Shown: positions 47,745 to 57,083, numbered from the stretch's first letter. The stretch is DNA of 64,000 bases from Mesorhizobium sp. YC-39 (GCF_025753795.1 NZ_JAOWPS010000002.1:434001-498000); one strand, 5' to 3'. Numbers and translations are program-made. The notes: generated by a model not told the origin, from the letters alone.

Positions 47745-49115
47745 CTAGTACCGCTCGAACCCCCTGTGCAGCTCCCAATCCGTAATCCGGCGGTCATATT
47801 CGAACTGTTCCCAGCGTGCCGTGTGCACGTAATGTTCGAGCACGTCCTCACCGAAGGCCTGCTTCAGCATCTTCGACTTGGCCAGCGTCTCTGTCGCATC
47901 GCGCAAGGTCTTCGGGATCTCCGGCAGGCGCGACGCCTGGTAGGCATCGCCGACGAAAGGTTTTTGCAGTTCCAGCTTTTCGTCGATGCCGGCAAGGCCT
48001 GCTGCGATCAGCGCCGCGAAAGCCAGATAGGGGTTGAGGTCGGCGCCGCCGATGCGGCACTCCATGCGGATGCCCTTGGTGCCCTCTCCGCACAGGCGGA
48101 AGCCGGCGGTGCGGTTGTCCTCGCTCCACATGATCTTGGTCGGCGCGAAGGTGCCGGCCTGGAAGCGCTTGTAGGAATTGATGTAGGGCGCCAGGAACCA
48201 GGTGAATTCCTTGGCGTATTTGAGCTGGCCCGCGGCCCATTGCTGGCCGAGCGTCGACAGCGTCCAGTCAGCCTTTTTGTCATAGAACAATGGCGTCTTG
48301 CCGTCGGCGCTCCACAGCGAATTGTGGATGTGGCTGGAATTGCCGGCCAGCGCGTAATTGTACTTGGCCATGAAGGAGATCGCCTTGCCTTCGGACTCGG
48401 CAATCTCCTTGGCGCCGTTCTTCAGGATGACGTGGCGATCAGCCATGTCGAGTGCCTCGGCATAACGCACATTGATCTCTTCCTGGCCCGGCCCCCATTC
48501 GCCCTTGGAGTTCTCGATCGGAATGCCGGCGGCTTCCATCTCGTTGCGCAGCCGGCGCATGACGCCCTCTTCCTTGGTGGTGATGCCGATCTGGTAGTCG
48601 CCGATATAGGGCGAAGCCGTGTCGAGACCTTGCCAGTGCTTCTTGCGCGCTGAATCGTAGGTCTCGCTGAACAGGTAGAATTCGAGCTCGGAGGCGAAAT
48701 AGCCGATATAGCCGCGGTCACTTAGCCGCTTGATCTGCTTCTTCAGCATGGCGCGCGGCGAATGCGCGAGATCTTCATGGTCGTGGTGGTCGAGCACGTC
48801 GCAGATCACCAGCGCGGTCTTTTCCAGCCACGGAATGCGCCGCAGCGTCGAAAGATCTGGCTTCATGACGAAATCGCCATAGCCTTTCGACCAACTCGCC
48901 ACCTTGTAGCCCGGCACCGGTTCCATATCGATGTCGGCGGCCAAGAGGTAGTTGCAGCCATGCGTCTCGTCATGCGCGGAATCAACAAAGTACTGCGCCA
49001 GGAACCGCTTTCCCGCGAGCCGCCCCTGCATGTCGACGATGCAGGCCAGAACCGTGTCGACCTCGCCGCTGGAGACTGCTTTCTTCAACTGATCGAACGA
49101 GAAATTTCCGGCCAT
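47745..49115 (-). CDS. Glutamine synthetase family protein, likely gamma-glutamyl-amine ligase
   Basis: 456 residues. GS beta-grasp N-domain, then catalytic markers: GYFASELEFYLF (metal Glu), GEWGPGQEEINVRYAEALDMADRH (metal Glu pair), GNSSHIHNSLWS (metal His) and DNRTAGFRLCGEGTKGIRMECRIGGADLNPYL (Arg substrate contacts). It lacks the adenylylation-site C-terminus of GlnA. Such GS-like ligases (PuuA, GlnT, GlnA3/A4 types) glutamylate putrescine, ethanolamine or other amines with ATP. The location next to APC permease, ADH and ALDH supports this. ATG 49115 is preferred over the TTG at 49154, as GGAG lies upstream of it. Confidence 0.88.
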   Translation of the reverse strand: MAGNFSFDQLKKAVSSGEVDTVLACIVDMQGRLAGKRFLAQYFVDSAHDETHGCNYLLAADIDMEPVPGYKVASWSKGYGDFVMKPDLSTLRRIPWLEKTALVICDVLDHHDHEDLAHSPRAMLKKQIKRLSDRGYIGYFASELEFYLFSETYDSARKKHWQGLDTASPYIGDYQIGITTKEEGVMRRLRNEMEAAGIPIENSKGEWGPGQEEINVRYAEALDMADRHVILKNGAKEIAESEGKAISFMAKYNYALAGNSSHIHNSLWSADGKTPLFYDKKADWTLSTLGQQWAAGQLKYAKEFTWFLAPYINSYKRFQAGTFAPTKIMWSEDNRTAGFRLCGEGTKGIRMECRIGGADLNPYLAFAALIAAGLAGIDEKLELQKPFVGDAYQASRLPEIPKTLRDATETLAKSKMLKQAFGEDVLEHYVHTARWEQFEYDRRITDWELHRGFERY

Positions 49116-49161
49116 TCTTGTGGCGCTCCAGTGCTTGTCGATTGAGAGGGGCAAACGAAAA

Positions 49162-49188
49162 CCATGGCCGGCGCGAGGCCGGCCATGG
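49162..49188 (-). terminator. Terminator/attenuator between APC permease and ligase genes
   Basis: Perfect 11-base stem CCATGGCCGGC (49162-49172) with GCCGGCCATGG (49178-49188), loop GCGAG on the plus strand. On the minus strand it is followed by TTTTCGTTTG, so it can stop or reduce transcription from the permease into the ligase gene. It lies 14 bases after the permease stop. Confidence 0.75.
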
Positions 49189-49202
49189 CCTTGATGGTGG
49201 AG

Positions 49203-50771
49203 TCAGTGGCCGGTTTCGCCGACGGCCTGTTCCGCTGCCCTGATAGCGGCCTGGCGCTTCGCAATCTGGTCACCGATCGGCGGGCCCTGGAAGCGGCGGT
49301 TCTCGACCGCAAACCAGAGAACGGCAGCCAGCGCAATGAAGGCGATGGTGATGCCGAGAACCTTGTCGTTCGGCGGCTGGACGGCGATGAAGATGATGAT
49401 CGCCATGCCGATGATCGACAGCACGCAGAACAGCTTGAAGAGCCCAGCGCCGAGGTTCCACGGGCCGGGATTAGGCCACTTCGCCGTGCCGAACGTTACC
49501 ATACCGAGCGCGATCGGAATGGTGAAGGAGAGGAACAGGAAGATCAGCGTGGAGTTGACGACGATGGTGTAGATGTTCGTGCCGCCGATCGAAATGAACT
49601 GCGCCAGGAACACGTAGAGTATTTCAAGGATCGCCGCCGTCCAGATGGCCGTCACCGGCGTGCGGTATTTCGGCGAGACCTTGGCGAGGGCGGCGGAACC
49701 GACCGGCATGCCACCGTCGCGAGAGAAAGCGAAAAGCATACGCGAAGCGGAAGTGACCGTTGCAAGCCCGCAGAGGAACTGGGAGATCAAGATCGCCAGA
49801 TAAAGCAGCGTCTTTAGCCATCCCGGCAAGATCGCGTTCATGGTTTCGAAGAACACGGCCCAGCCCTGCTTGGCACCTACCGCCATATCCGGAATTGCCA
49901 GCACGATCGCGCACAACATGGCCCAGCCGATCAGCGACGACCAGAGCACCGACGAAACGATCGCCCGCGGAACCGAATGCGCCGCCTTCAGCGTTTCTTC
50001 CGACGTGTGCGCCGACGCGTCATAACCGGTGATGGTGTAGACCGGCAGAAGCAGGCAAAGCAGGAACAGGTAGACCATGGAATCGGACTGCGGGAAAACG
50101 CCGCCGCCTGCGTCACCCGAGTAGTTGGTGAACGTCCACAGCCGGGTAATGTCGATTGCTGGAGCAAACACCAGGCAAGCGACGATCAGAACGGCCGTCG
50201 CTCCGAGAATCAGGAAGCCGGAAGCATCCGTCAGCATGGCGGTCAGCTTGATACCGAAATGGTTGAACAGCGCCTGAAGGACCGTGATAATGGCCACGAA
50301 ACCTACGACCTGGCCCGGAGACGCCACACCGTCGGTGGTAAATCCTGCGCCGAAGGTGCCGTAGAAAAACAAAGACGTGCCGATGTTGATCGCGCCCAGC
50401 ACGGTGATCAGGCCGAGCAGGTTGAGCCAGGCTGTAAGCCAGCCGGTGAAGCGGTTTCCAAGGATGGAGGACCAGTGGTAGAGGCCGCCGGCTGTTGGGA
50501 ATGCCGAGGCGATCTGAGCCATGGCAAGGGCGAAAAACCCTGAAACGCAGCAGCCGACGATCCAGCCGATGCCGGCGCCCGCGCCGCCGATGGACGACGT
50601 CGCCTGCGCGAAGGAATTGATGCCGCCGGACAGGATGCAGATGATCGAGAACGAGATCGCGAAATTCGAGAAGCGGCTCATGCTTCGCGACAGTTCCTGG
50701 GCATAGCCCATTCCGTGGAGAACCTTCAGGTCCTCCTTCTTGTCAACGTCTGTATAACCCGGTGCTGCCAT
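49203..50771 (-). CDS. APC family amino acid/amine permease
   Basis: 522 residues with about 12 membrane segments, of the amino-acid-choline (ACT)/GABA-permease type: NFAISFSIICILSGGINSF, GLYHWSSILGNRF, LLPVYTITGYDASAHTSEET. The DASAHTSEE motif is the hallmark of this subgroup (Uga4/Bat1-like). It imports an amine, amino alcohol or GABA-like compound across the inner membrane. GGGGA lies before ATG 50771. It is 20 bases after the amidohydrolase gene. Confidence 0.92.
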   Translation of the reverse strand: MAAPGYTDVDKKEDLKVLHGMGYAQELSRSMSRFSNFAISFSIICILSGGINSFAQATSSIGGAGAGIGWIVGCCVSGFFALAMAQIASAFPTAGGLYHWSSILGNRFTGWLTAWLNLLGLITVLGAINIGTSLFFYGTFGAGFTTDGVASPGQVVGFVAIITVLQALFNHFGIKLTAMLTDASGFLILGATAVLIVACLVFAPAIDITRLWTFTNYSGDAGGGVFPQSDSMVYLFLLCLLLPVYTITGYDASAHTSEETLKAAHSVPRAIVSSVLWSSLIGWAMLCAIVLAIPDMAVGAKQGWAVFFETMNAILPGWLKTLLYLAILISQFLCGLATVTSASRMLFAFSRDGGMPVGSAALAKVSPKYRTPVTAIWTAAILEILYVFLAQFISIGGTNIYTIVVNSTLIFLFLSFTIPIALGMVTFGTAKWPNPGPWNLGAGLFKLFCVLSIIGMAIIIFIAVQPPNDKVLGITIAFIALAAVLWFAVENRRFQGPPIGDQIAKRQAAIRAAEQAVGETGH

Positions 50772-50791
50772 TGGAAGTCCCCTTTTGGTTC

Positions 50792-51610
50792 TTAGCTGGC
50801 CGATTGTACTGACTTTCCCACTACGCTTGGTCGGGAGCCGCTGGCCTCGTCGGGCTCCAGATTCGAAAAGATGCCGGTGAGCAGATCCGCCCATTTCCGC
50901 TGCCCGATCTCGCCGGATATCTCGTCGTTGCGGATTTCGATCATCGCGCAGGGCAGCCCGCGCGAGCGCGCGTGGCGTTCCAGTGTGAAATAGACACGGT
51001 CGGCCGGCGAGTAGGGTTCGTTGGCGCCGACGGTGACGCGGGCGAGGCGCCGCAGCGCGGCAATGAGTGGGGCCGCAAGCCGGCGGTCCTCGTCATGGAT
51101 GATGCCGATATGCCACGGCCGGCTCTCGCCCTTGTAGATCGGCGTGAAGGAGTGGACGGACACCAGCCGCGTCTCTTGTCTGCGTGCCAGCCTTTTGTAG
51201 ATGACGTGTCCGACCGCGTCATGGAAGGGTCGCCATGACAAGGCGATGCGCCGGGCACGCTGCTTGTCCGACAGGCCCGCATTGCCGGGAATGGCCGTTG
51301 TTTCGCTGACAGACGGCACCAAGTCCGGCGCGTCGAGCGGCCGGTTGCAGTCGATGACGAGGCGCGAAATACAGGTCTCGACCAGCGTGGCATCGAGCGC
51401 TTCGGCCATACGGCTGGCGACAGGAAGCGCGCCCGGATCCCAGGCGATGTGGCGGGTGAGGTCTTCCGCGGGCAGGCCGAGCGTTCCGAATTCGGCAGGC
51501 AGGAAGTTCGAGGCGTGGTCGCAGGTGAAGACGAAGGGGCTCGATCCGCCGGGGTTGGTCACCCTTACGGTCTCAGATGGTGCAAGGCTGGCGGGCCGTG
51601 CTCTCTCCAT
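50792..51610 (-). CDS. N-formylglutamate amidohydrolase family protein (copy 2)
   Basis: 272 residues. PFVFTCDHASNFLPAEFG, RLVIDCNRP (metal site), VSVHSFTPIYKG and CAMIEIRNDEIS match the FGase fold but differ clearly from copy 1 in length and wording. The position as first gene of the gamma-glutamylation cluster suggests cleavage of a glutamyl amide, releasing glutamate, in place of the PuuD hydrolase that is missing here. GGGGA lies before ATG 51610. Diverges from the RpiR regulator. Confidence 0.85.
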   Translation of the reverse strand: MERARPASLAPSETVRVTNPGGSSPFVFTCDHASNFLPAEFGTLGLPAEDLTRHIAWDPGALPVASRMAEALDATLVETCISRLVIDCNRPLDAPDLVPSVSETTAIPGNAGLSDKQRARRIALSWRPFHDAVGHVIYKRLARRQETRLVSVHSFTPIYKGESRPWHIGIIHDEDRRLAAPLIAALRRLARVTVGANEPYSPADRVYFTLERHARSRGLPCAMIEIRNDEISGEIGQRKWADLLTGIFSNLEPDEASGSRPSVVGKSVQSAS

Positions 51611-51741
51611 ATCGTCCCCGGGGAGCGCTGTATCGTATGTTACGTATTTTGCCTCATTGCGTCCCTGTGAATGATTTCATACAGTTTGTCTGGTTTTGTC
51701 AAACGTGTTTTCGGTTGGCCGGACCAAGAGCGGGGGAAAAC
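51611..51741. promoter_or_regulatory. Divergent control region between amidohydrolase and RpiR genes
   Basis: 131 bases, AT-richer than its surroundings. Two inverted repeats are seen: TGAA-TGAT-TTCA (51668-51679) and GTTTG-N12-CAAAC (51686-51707). Either may be the RpiR operator. No known consensus was matched. Confidence 0.45.
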
Positions 51742-52569
51742 ATGATTTCCAGCATTGGCGAACTGATCTCGGACCGCATCGGCACGATGCCGGCCGGTGA
51801 GCGGCGCGCCGCGCAGACGCTGATCGCCAACTATCCGCTGATCGGGCTGAAGACGGTTGCTGAGTTCTCCGCGGCAGCCGGCGTGTCGTCGCCGACGATC
51901 CTGCGTTTTGTCGCCAGGCTCGGCTTCCAGAACTATCCGGAATTCCAGTCGGCGCTGCAGGACGAGCTGGCGGCGCAATTGCAGTCGCCGGCGTCGCGCA
52001 CGCTCAATCCATCGTCGCCGGGTGGCGGTGCGGTGTCGCCGATGCTGGAGGCGACGCTCGACAACATGCGCGAGACCTTCAGGCACCTGTCCGACAAGCA
52101 GCTTGCCGACATCGTCGCGAAGCTCGCCGACCGGCGTGGCAAGACATTCCTGATCGGCGGGCGCTTCACCGATCCGCTGGCGCGCTACATGGCGGCCCAC
52201 CTCGCCATCGTCCAGCCCAACGTCTTCCATCTGGCGGGGCAGGAAAGCATCTGGCGCGACCGGCTGATCGACATGGGCAAGCGTGACGTGCTGATCATCT
52301 TCGACATCAGGCGCTACCAGGACAGCCTCGTGCGCTTTGCCGAGACCGCGCATCAGCGCGGCGTTCAGATCGTGCTGTTCACCGATCAGTGGCTGTCGCC
52401 GATCGCCCGCTTCGCCCGCCACGTCATCGCCGGACGCACCGCCGTGCCTTCGGCCTGGGATTCCTCGGCGGCGCTTTTCGTCGTCGCCGAAACGCTGATC
52501 GGCGCCGTCACCAGGCAGCTCGAGGCCGACGGCGCCAAGCGCATCCGCGAGCTGGAAAGCCTGCGCTGA
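51742..52569 (+). CDS. RpiR/MurR family transcriptional regulator
   Basis: 275 residues. N-terminal HTH_6 (MISSIGELISDRIGTMPAGERRAA ... TVAEFSAAAGVSSPTILRFVARLGFQNYPEFQSAL) followed by a SIS domain (about 125-260, TFLIGGRFTDPLARYMAAHL). SIS domains usually bind phosphosugars, though RpiR members in amine clusters exist. It diverges from the amidohydrolase-APC-ligase genes and is their likely regulator. GGGGGAAAAC precedes ATG 51742. Confidence 0.92.
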   Translation: MISSIGELISDRIGTMPAGERRAAQTLIANYPLIGLKTVAEFSAAAGVSSPTILRFVARLGFQNYPEFQSALQDELAAQLQSPASRTLNPSSPGGGAVSPMLEATLDNMRETFRHLSDKQLADIVAKLADRRGKTFLIGGRFTDPLARYMAAHLAIVQPNVFHLAGQESIWRDRLIDMGKRDVLIIFDIRRYQDSLVRFAETAHQRGVQIVLFTDQWLSPIARFARHVIAGRTAVPSAWDSSAALFVVAETLIGAVTRQLEADGAKRIRELESLR

Positions 52570-52748
52570 TGCTGTCGCTTTGTCGTTCCCGCTCCATTGA
52601 GTCTATCTAACCTTACGCAGATTTAATGTGCATGGCGGCGGCAGAATTGCCATAAAGCCATGATATGGCGTGGCTTCGCACGTACCGGGTGCGTCGCTGC
52701 GTTTTTATGCTTGGGGAGCCGGTAGACGTTTTGCCAACCGGAGTGCCG

Positions 52749-53912
52749 ATGGCCGCCTGGAAACAAATAGTCTTTGCGCTTGTGATCCTCGTGGCGGCGG
52801 CTGCCGCCTGGGTTCGCTTCTTTCCCGGTGCGCCGGATGTGCTGGCGCGTTGGGGCATCGACTGGGCTTATGCCGCGACGTCTCCGGCCGCGATGGGCGC
52901 AGTCAGCAACGCCAGGCAGGCAGGCGGCCGAGACGGCGCCGGCCAGTTGGTGACCATCGTCGCCTTGCCGGCGGCGAAGGCAGTCATCAATGATCGGCTG
53001 CAGGCGATCGGCACGGGTCGCGCCAACGCGTCGGTGACGGTCAATCCCTACAGTTCCGGCCGCCTCATCGAATTCCTGGTCAAATCCGGCGCCCATATCG
53101 AGAAGGGTGAGATCATCGCCACCCTCGATTCCGAAACCGAGGTGATCGCCCAGAACCGCGCCAAGCTTGCCTTGCAGGACGCACAAGCCAAGCTCAATCG
53201 GGTCAGATCGCTCAGGGCTTCCAATGCCGCGACATCGGTCGCCGTCGCCGATGCCGAGGTGGTGCTGGCCAATGCCAAACTGGCGCTCAGCGATGCGGAA
53301 CTGGCCTTGCAGCGCCGTTCGATCGTCGCACCGATATCGGGCACAGTGGGCATCCTGCCGATATCGGCCGGCAATTACGTGACCAGCCAGTCGGCGATCA
53401 CCACCCTTGACGACCGCTCCAGTATACTCGTCGATTTCTGGGTACCAGAGCGCTTCGCCGCCGCCGTCAAGGTCGGCGCGCAATTGTCGGCGACGCCGAT
53501 CGCCAATCCCAACCAGACCTACACCGGCACGGTTTCCGCCATCGACAACCATATCGACGAGAAAAGCCGCACGCTTCTGGTCAAGGCCAAGATCGCCAAT
53601 CCGGCCGATTCGCTGCGTGCCGGCATGTCGTTCCAGATCACCATGAAGTTTCCTGGCGACAGCTATCCGGCCGTCAGCCCGCTGGCCATCCAGTGGGGCT
53701 CCGACGGAGCCTATGTCTGGGCGGTGCAGGACGGCAAGGCCAAACGCGTTGCCGTGCGCATCATCCAGCGCAACACCGAGACGGTGCTGATCGACGCCCC
53801 GATCGTCAGCGGCGACATGGTGGTGACTGAGGGCACCCAGAACGTCAGCGAGGGCGGCGAGGTCCGCATCGCCGGCGAAGAACAGCGCGCCGCCGAGGCC
53901 GACGGCTTATGA
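52749..53912 (+). CDS. RND efflux periplasmic adaptor (membrane fusion protein)
   Basis: 387 residues. An N-terminal membrane anchor (about 5-25), no lipobox, a lipoyl/barrel-sandwich domain (ANASVTVNPYSSGRLIEFLV, GAHIEKGEIIATLDSETE), a short alpha-hairpin, and beta-barrel domains (SIVAPISGTVGILPISAGNY, SSILVDFWVPE). It connects the inner-membrane pump to an outer-membrane channel. ATG 52749 with CGGAG six bases upstream is preferred to ATG 52707. The stop overlaps the pump gene (ATGA), so they form one operon. No TolC-like gene is in the window. Confidence 0.9.
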   Translation: MAAWKQIVFALVILVAAAAAWVRFFPGAPDVLARWGIDWAYAATSPAAMGAVSNARQAGGRDGAGQLVTIVALPAAKAVINDRLQAIGTGRANASVTVNPYSSGRLIEFLVKSGAHIEKGEIIATLDSETEVIAQNRAKLALQDAQAKLNRVRSLRASNAATSVAVADAEVVLANAKLALSDAELALQRRSIVAPISGTVGILPISAGNYVTSQSAITTLDDRSSILVDFWVPERFAAAVKVGAQLSATPIANPNQTYTGTVSAIDNHIDEKSRTLLVKAKIANPADSLRAGMSFQITMKFPGDSYPAVSPLAIQWGSDGAYVWAVQDGKAKRVAVRIIQRNTETVLIDAPIVSGDMVVTEGTQNVSEGGEVRIAGEEQRAAEADGL

Positions 53913-56900
53913 CCGGGACCAACAACGGCGCCAGCGAAACCGGCTTCACTGCGCTGTTCATTCGTAGGCCGGTGATGGCCTTCGTGCTGAACACATTGAT
54001 CGCGGTTGCCGGCCTTGCCGCCTTCTACGGCGTCGAGATCCGCGAACTGCCGGATGTCGACCGCCCCGTCATCACCGTTAACACGACCTTTGAAGGCGCC
54101 GCATCCGAAACCGTCGATCGCGAACTGACCGACGTGATCGAGGGCGCGGTCGGCCGCGTCTCCGGCGTAAAGTCGATCTCGTCCACCTCGTCCTTCGGCA
54201 CGAGCCGCGTCACCATCGAATTCAACGACGGGGTCAACCTCGACGTCGCCGCCTCCGATGTGCGCGACGCCGTCGGCCGTGTCGCCAACCAGATGCCGGA
54301 TACCGCGGATCCACCGCGCATCGTCAAGGCAGATGCCAATTCCGAGCCCGTGATGCGGCTGGCCGTCACCTCTGACACGATGTCGGTGCAAGACATGACG
54401 GTGGTCGTCCAGGACCAGATCGAGGACGAACTTGCCGCCGTCCCCGGTGTTGCCGACGTCCAGGTCTCCGGCGACCGCGACAAGATCTTCCGCATCGACG
54501 TCAACCAGACCAAGCTCGCCAGCCAGGGCTTCACCGTCGCTGATCTGCGAGCAGCGCTTGCCTCGGTCGCCTTCGATTCGCCAGCCGGCTCGATCACCAC
54601 GACCAACCAGGATCTGATCGTGCGCACGACGGCGGACGTGACCACGCCGGAAGAGTTCGAGAACATTATCGTCGGTGGCACGACGCGCATCCGCGATGTC
54701 GCCACCGTCACGCTCGGCCCCGACATCGGCCAGACCACTTTGCGTTCCGACGGCAAGACCGGCATCGGCCTTGGCATCATTCGTCAGGCGGAATCGAACA
54801 CGCTGGATATTTCGACCGGCGTGAAGGCCGCTATCGCCCAGATGCAGGACAACCTGCCTCAGGGTATGTCGATCAAGGTCACCAGCGACGATGCGGTCTT
54901 CGTCAATGGCGCCGTGCACGAGGTCGAGATCGCGCTCGGCCTGTCTGTCTCCATCGTGCTGATCGTCATCTACGTCTTTCTCCTCGACTGGCGCGCCACG
55001 CTCATTCCGGGCCTGTCGATGCCGGTCGCCATGATCGGGACGATCGCCGCGATCTACCTCGCCGGCTTCTCGGTCAACATATTGACGCTGCTCGCTTTGG
55101 TGCTGGCCACCGGCCTTGTCGTCGACGACGCCATCGTCGTGCTCGAAAACATCGTGCGACGACGCAACGAAGGCATGGGTCCGCGCGCCGCCGCCGTGCT
55201 CGGCGCCCAGGAAGTCTTCTTTGCCGTCATCGCCACGACGCTGACGCTGGTCGCCGTCTTCGTGCCGATCTCCTTCCTGCCCGGCCAGACCGGCGGCCTG
55301 TTCCGCGAATTCGGCTTCGTGCTCGCCATCTCGGTGCTGCTGTCCTGCGTGGTGGCGCTGACCCTCTGCCCGATGCTCGCCTCTCGCATGCTGTCGAGCG
55401 CGCCCCTTCACCACGAGGCTAGCAGCGGCGTTGGCGCCCGCATCGGCGGCGCGCTCAATGCGCTCTATCGGCGCTGCCTGCACGCCTGCCTCGACGCGCC
55501 GTGGATCGTGCTTCTGGTCGCGGTGCTGTTCGCCGCCACCGCCTTCACACTGTTCGGCACCATCCGTCAGGAACTGACGCCGACAGAGGATCGCGCCGTC
55601 GTGCTGCTGCGCATCAATGCGCCGCAAGGCGTCAGCCTCGACTATACGACGCAGCAAATGCAGAAGATCGAAAGACTGATCCAGCCGCTGCGCGATTCCG
55701 GCGAAATTCGCAGCACCTTCGAAAATGCCGGCCAGAACGGCGCCTACAACAGCGGCTTCATGGTGATGACGCTGGCGCCATGGGACGAGCGCACGCGCAG
55801 CCAGCAAGAGATCATGGCCGACATCAACCGGCTCACCAAACAGGTGCCCAGCGTGCGTGTCTTCCCGGTGCAGCCCAACAGCCTCGGCATCCGCGGCGCC
55901 GGCAACGGCCTGCAATTCGCGCTGGTCGGCAATGATCGCAAGGCGCTCGGCGATGCCGCGGTCAAGATCATCGCCGAGATGCAGAAGGACCCGCGTTTCC
56001 AGTCACCGCGGCTCTCCGTCGATCCGACGCAGCCCCAGCTTTCCGTCGCCATCGACCGCGAGCGCGCCTCCGACCTCGGCATCGACATCACCGGGCTTGC
56101 CGATACCTCGCAGGCCATGCTCGACGGCAATGATGTCGTCGACGTCTACATCGCCGACCGCAGCTACGGGGTGAAGCTCGTCTCGACGACCAATCCGATC
56201 AACGATCCCACCGACCTGGAGAACGTCTTCCTGAAAACGGGCGATGGCCGCTTCGTGCCGATGTCGACCATCGCCACGCTGACCGAGCGCGCGGTGCCGC
56301 CATCGCTGACGCGCGAGCAGCAACAGCCTTCGGTTGCGATCACCTCCAATCTCGGCGGCGATTTCGCGCTTGGCTCGGCACTGTCGCGCGCCGAGGAAAT
56401 CGCCACGCCGCTGCTGCCGCCGGGCAGCCGCATCCTGCCGCTGGCCGAGGCCGCGACACTCGGCGAAACCAACAGCGCCATGATCACTATCTTCGGCTTT
56501 GCGCTGGTCATCATCCTTCTCGTGCTCGCCGCCCAGTTCGAGAGCTTCGTCAGCGCCATCATCATCATGGCCACGGTGCCGCTCGGCCTTGCCTGCGCGA
56601 TCTTTGCGCTTTTGCTCAGCGGCACCAGCCTCAACGCCTACAGCCAGATCGGCCTGGTGCTGCTTGTCGGCGTCATGGCCAAGAACGGCATTCTGATCGT
56701 CGAGTTCGCCAACCAGTTGCGCGACCGGGGACTCGGCGTGCGCGAAGCGATCGAACAGGCTTCCATCATCCGGCTGCGGCCGGTGATGATGACGATGATC
56801 TGTACCGTACTCGGCGGCGTGCCGCTGGTGCTGGCGAGCGGCGCCGGCGCCGAGGCGCGCATCGCGCTCGGCTGGGTGATCGTCGGCGGGCTGGGCCTGG

Positions 56901-57040
56901 CCACCATCTCGACGCTGTTCCTCACCCCGGTCGCCTATCTCCTGCTCGGCCGCTTCGTCACACCGAAGGTGGAAGAGGAAAGCCGGCTGAAGCGCGAACT
57001 CGAGGAAGCCGCCTACGCCAATATCGAGCCGGCGGAATAG
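53909..57040 (+). CDS. RND multidrug efflux pump, HAE1 family
   Basis: 1043 residues with 12 membrane segments and two large periplasmic loops. Proton-relay residues are intact: Asp406-Asp407 in GLVVDDAIVVLENIVRRRN (TM4) and Lys925 in GVMAKNGILIVEF (TM10). ALGLSVSIVLIVIYVFLLDW, GAAALT-like FARE-type SILLSC, and the ELTPTEDRAVVLLRI porter segment fit AcrB-like pumps. It exports hydrophobic compounds by proton antiport as a trimer. Complete, with no truncation. Confidence 0.95.
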   Translation: MTGTNNGASETGFTALFIRRPVMAFVLNTLIAVAGLAAFYGVEIRELPDVDRPVITVNTTFEGAASETVDRELTDVIEGAVGRVSGVKSISSTSSFGTSRVTIEFNDGVNLDVAASDVRDAVGRVANQMPDTADPPRIVKADANSEPVMRLAVTSDTMSVQDMTVVVQDQIEDELAAVPGVADVQVSGDRDKIFRIDVNQTKLASQGFTVADLRAALASVAFDSPAGSITTTNQDLIVRTTADVTTPEEFENIIVGGTTRIRDVATVTLGPDIGQTTLRSDGKTGIGLGIIRQAESNTLDISTGVKAAIAQMQDNLPQGMSIKVTSDDAVFVNGAVHEVEIALGLSVSIVLIVIYVFLLDWRATLIPGLSMPVAMIGTIAAIYLAGFSVNILTLLALVLATGLVVDDAIVVLENIVRRRNEGMGPRAAAVLGAQEVFFAVIATTLTLVAVFVPISFLPGQTGGLFREFGFVLAISVLLSCVVALTLCPMLASRMLSSAPLHHEASSGVGARIGGALNALYRRCLHACLDAPWIVLLVAVLFAATAFTLFGTIRQELTPTEDRAVVLLRINAPQGVSLDYTTQQMQKIERLIQPLRDSGEIRSTFENAGQNGAYNSGFMVMTLAPWDERTRSQQEIMADINRLTKQVPSVRVFPVQPNSLGIRGAGNGLQFALVGNDRKALGDAAVKIIAEMQKDPRFQSPRLSVDPTQPQLSVAIDRERASDLGIDITGLADTSQAMLDGNDVVDVYIADRSYGVKLVSTTNPINDPTDLENVFLKTGDGRFVPMSTIATLTERAVPPSLTREQQQPSVAITSNLGGDFALGSALSRAEEIATPLLPPGSRILPLAEAATLGETNSAMITIFGFALVIILLVLAAQFESFVSAIIIMATVPLGLACAIFALLLSGTSLNAYSQIGLVLLVGVMAKNGILIVEFANQLRDRGLGVREAIEQASIIRLRPVMMTMICTVLGGVPLVLASGAGAEARIALGWVIVGGLGLATISTLFLTPVAYLLLGRFVTPKVEEESRLKRELEEAAYANIEPAE

Positions 57041-57083
57041 TTAGCTCTCCTCAGCCCGTAACGGGGCGAAGGGAAGTCCGCGC

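Noticed and set aside
40786..52569. A standard putrescine (Puu) operon.
   Set aside because: No PuuB oxidase, PuuC-specific partner order or PuuD-type GATase; an alcohol dehydrogenase and an FGase-family hydrolase take their places.
53711..55915. A 734-codon minus-strand open frame opposite the RND genes.
   Set aside because: Antisense to two clear efflux genes, with low-complexity composition and no domain.
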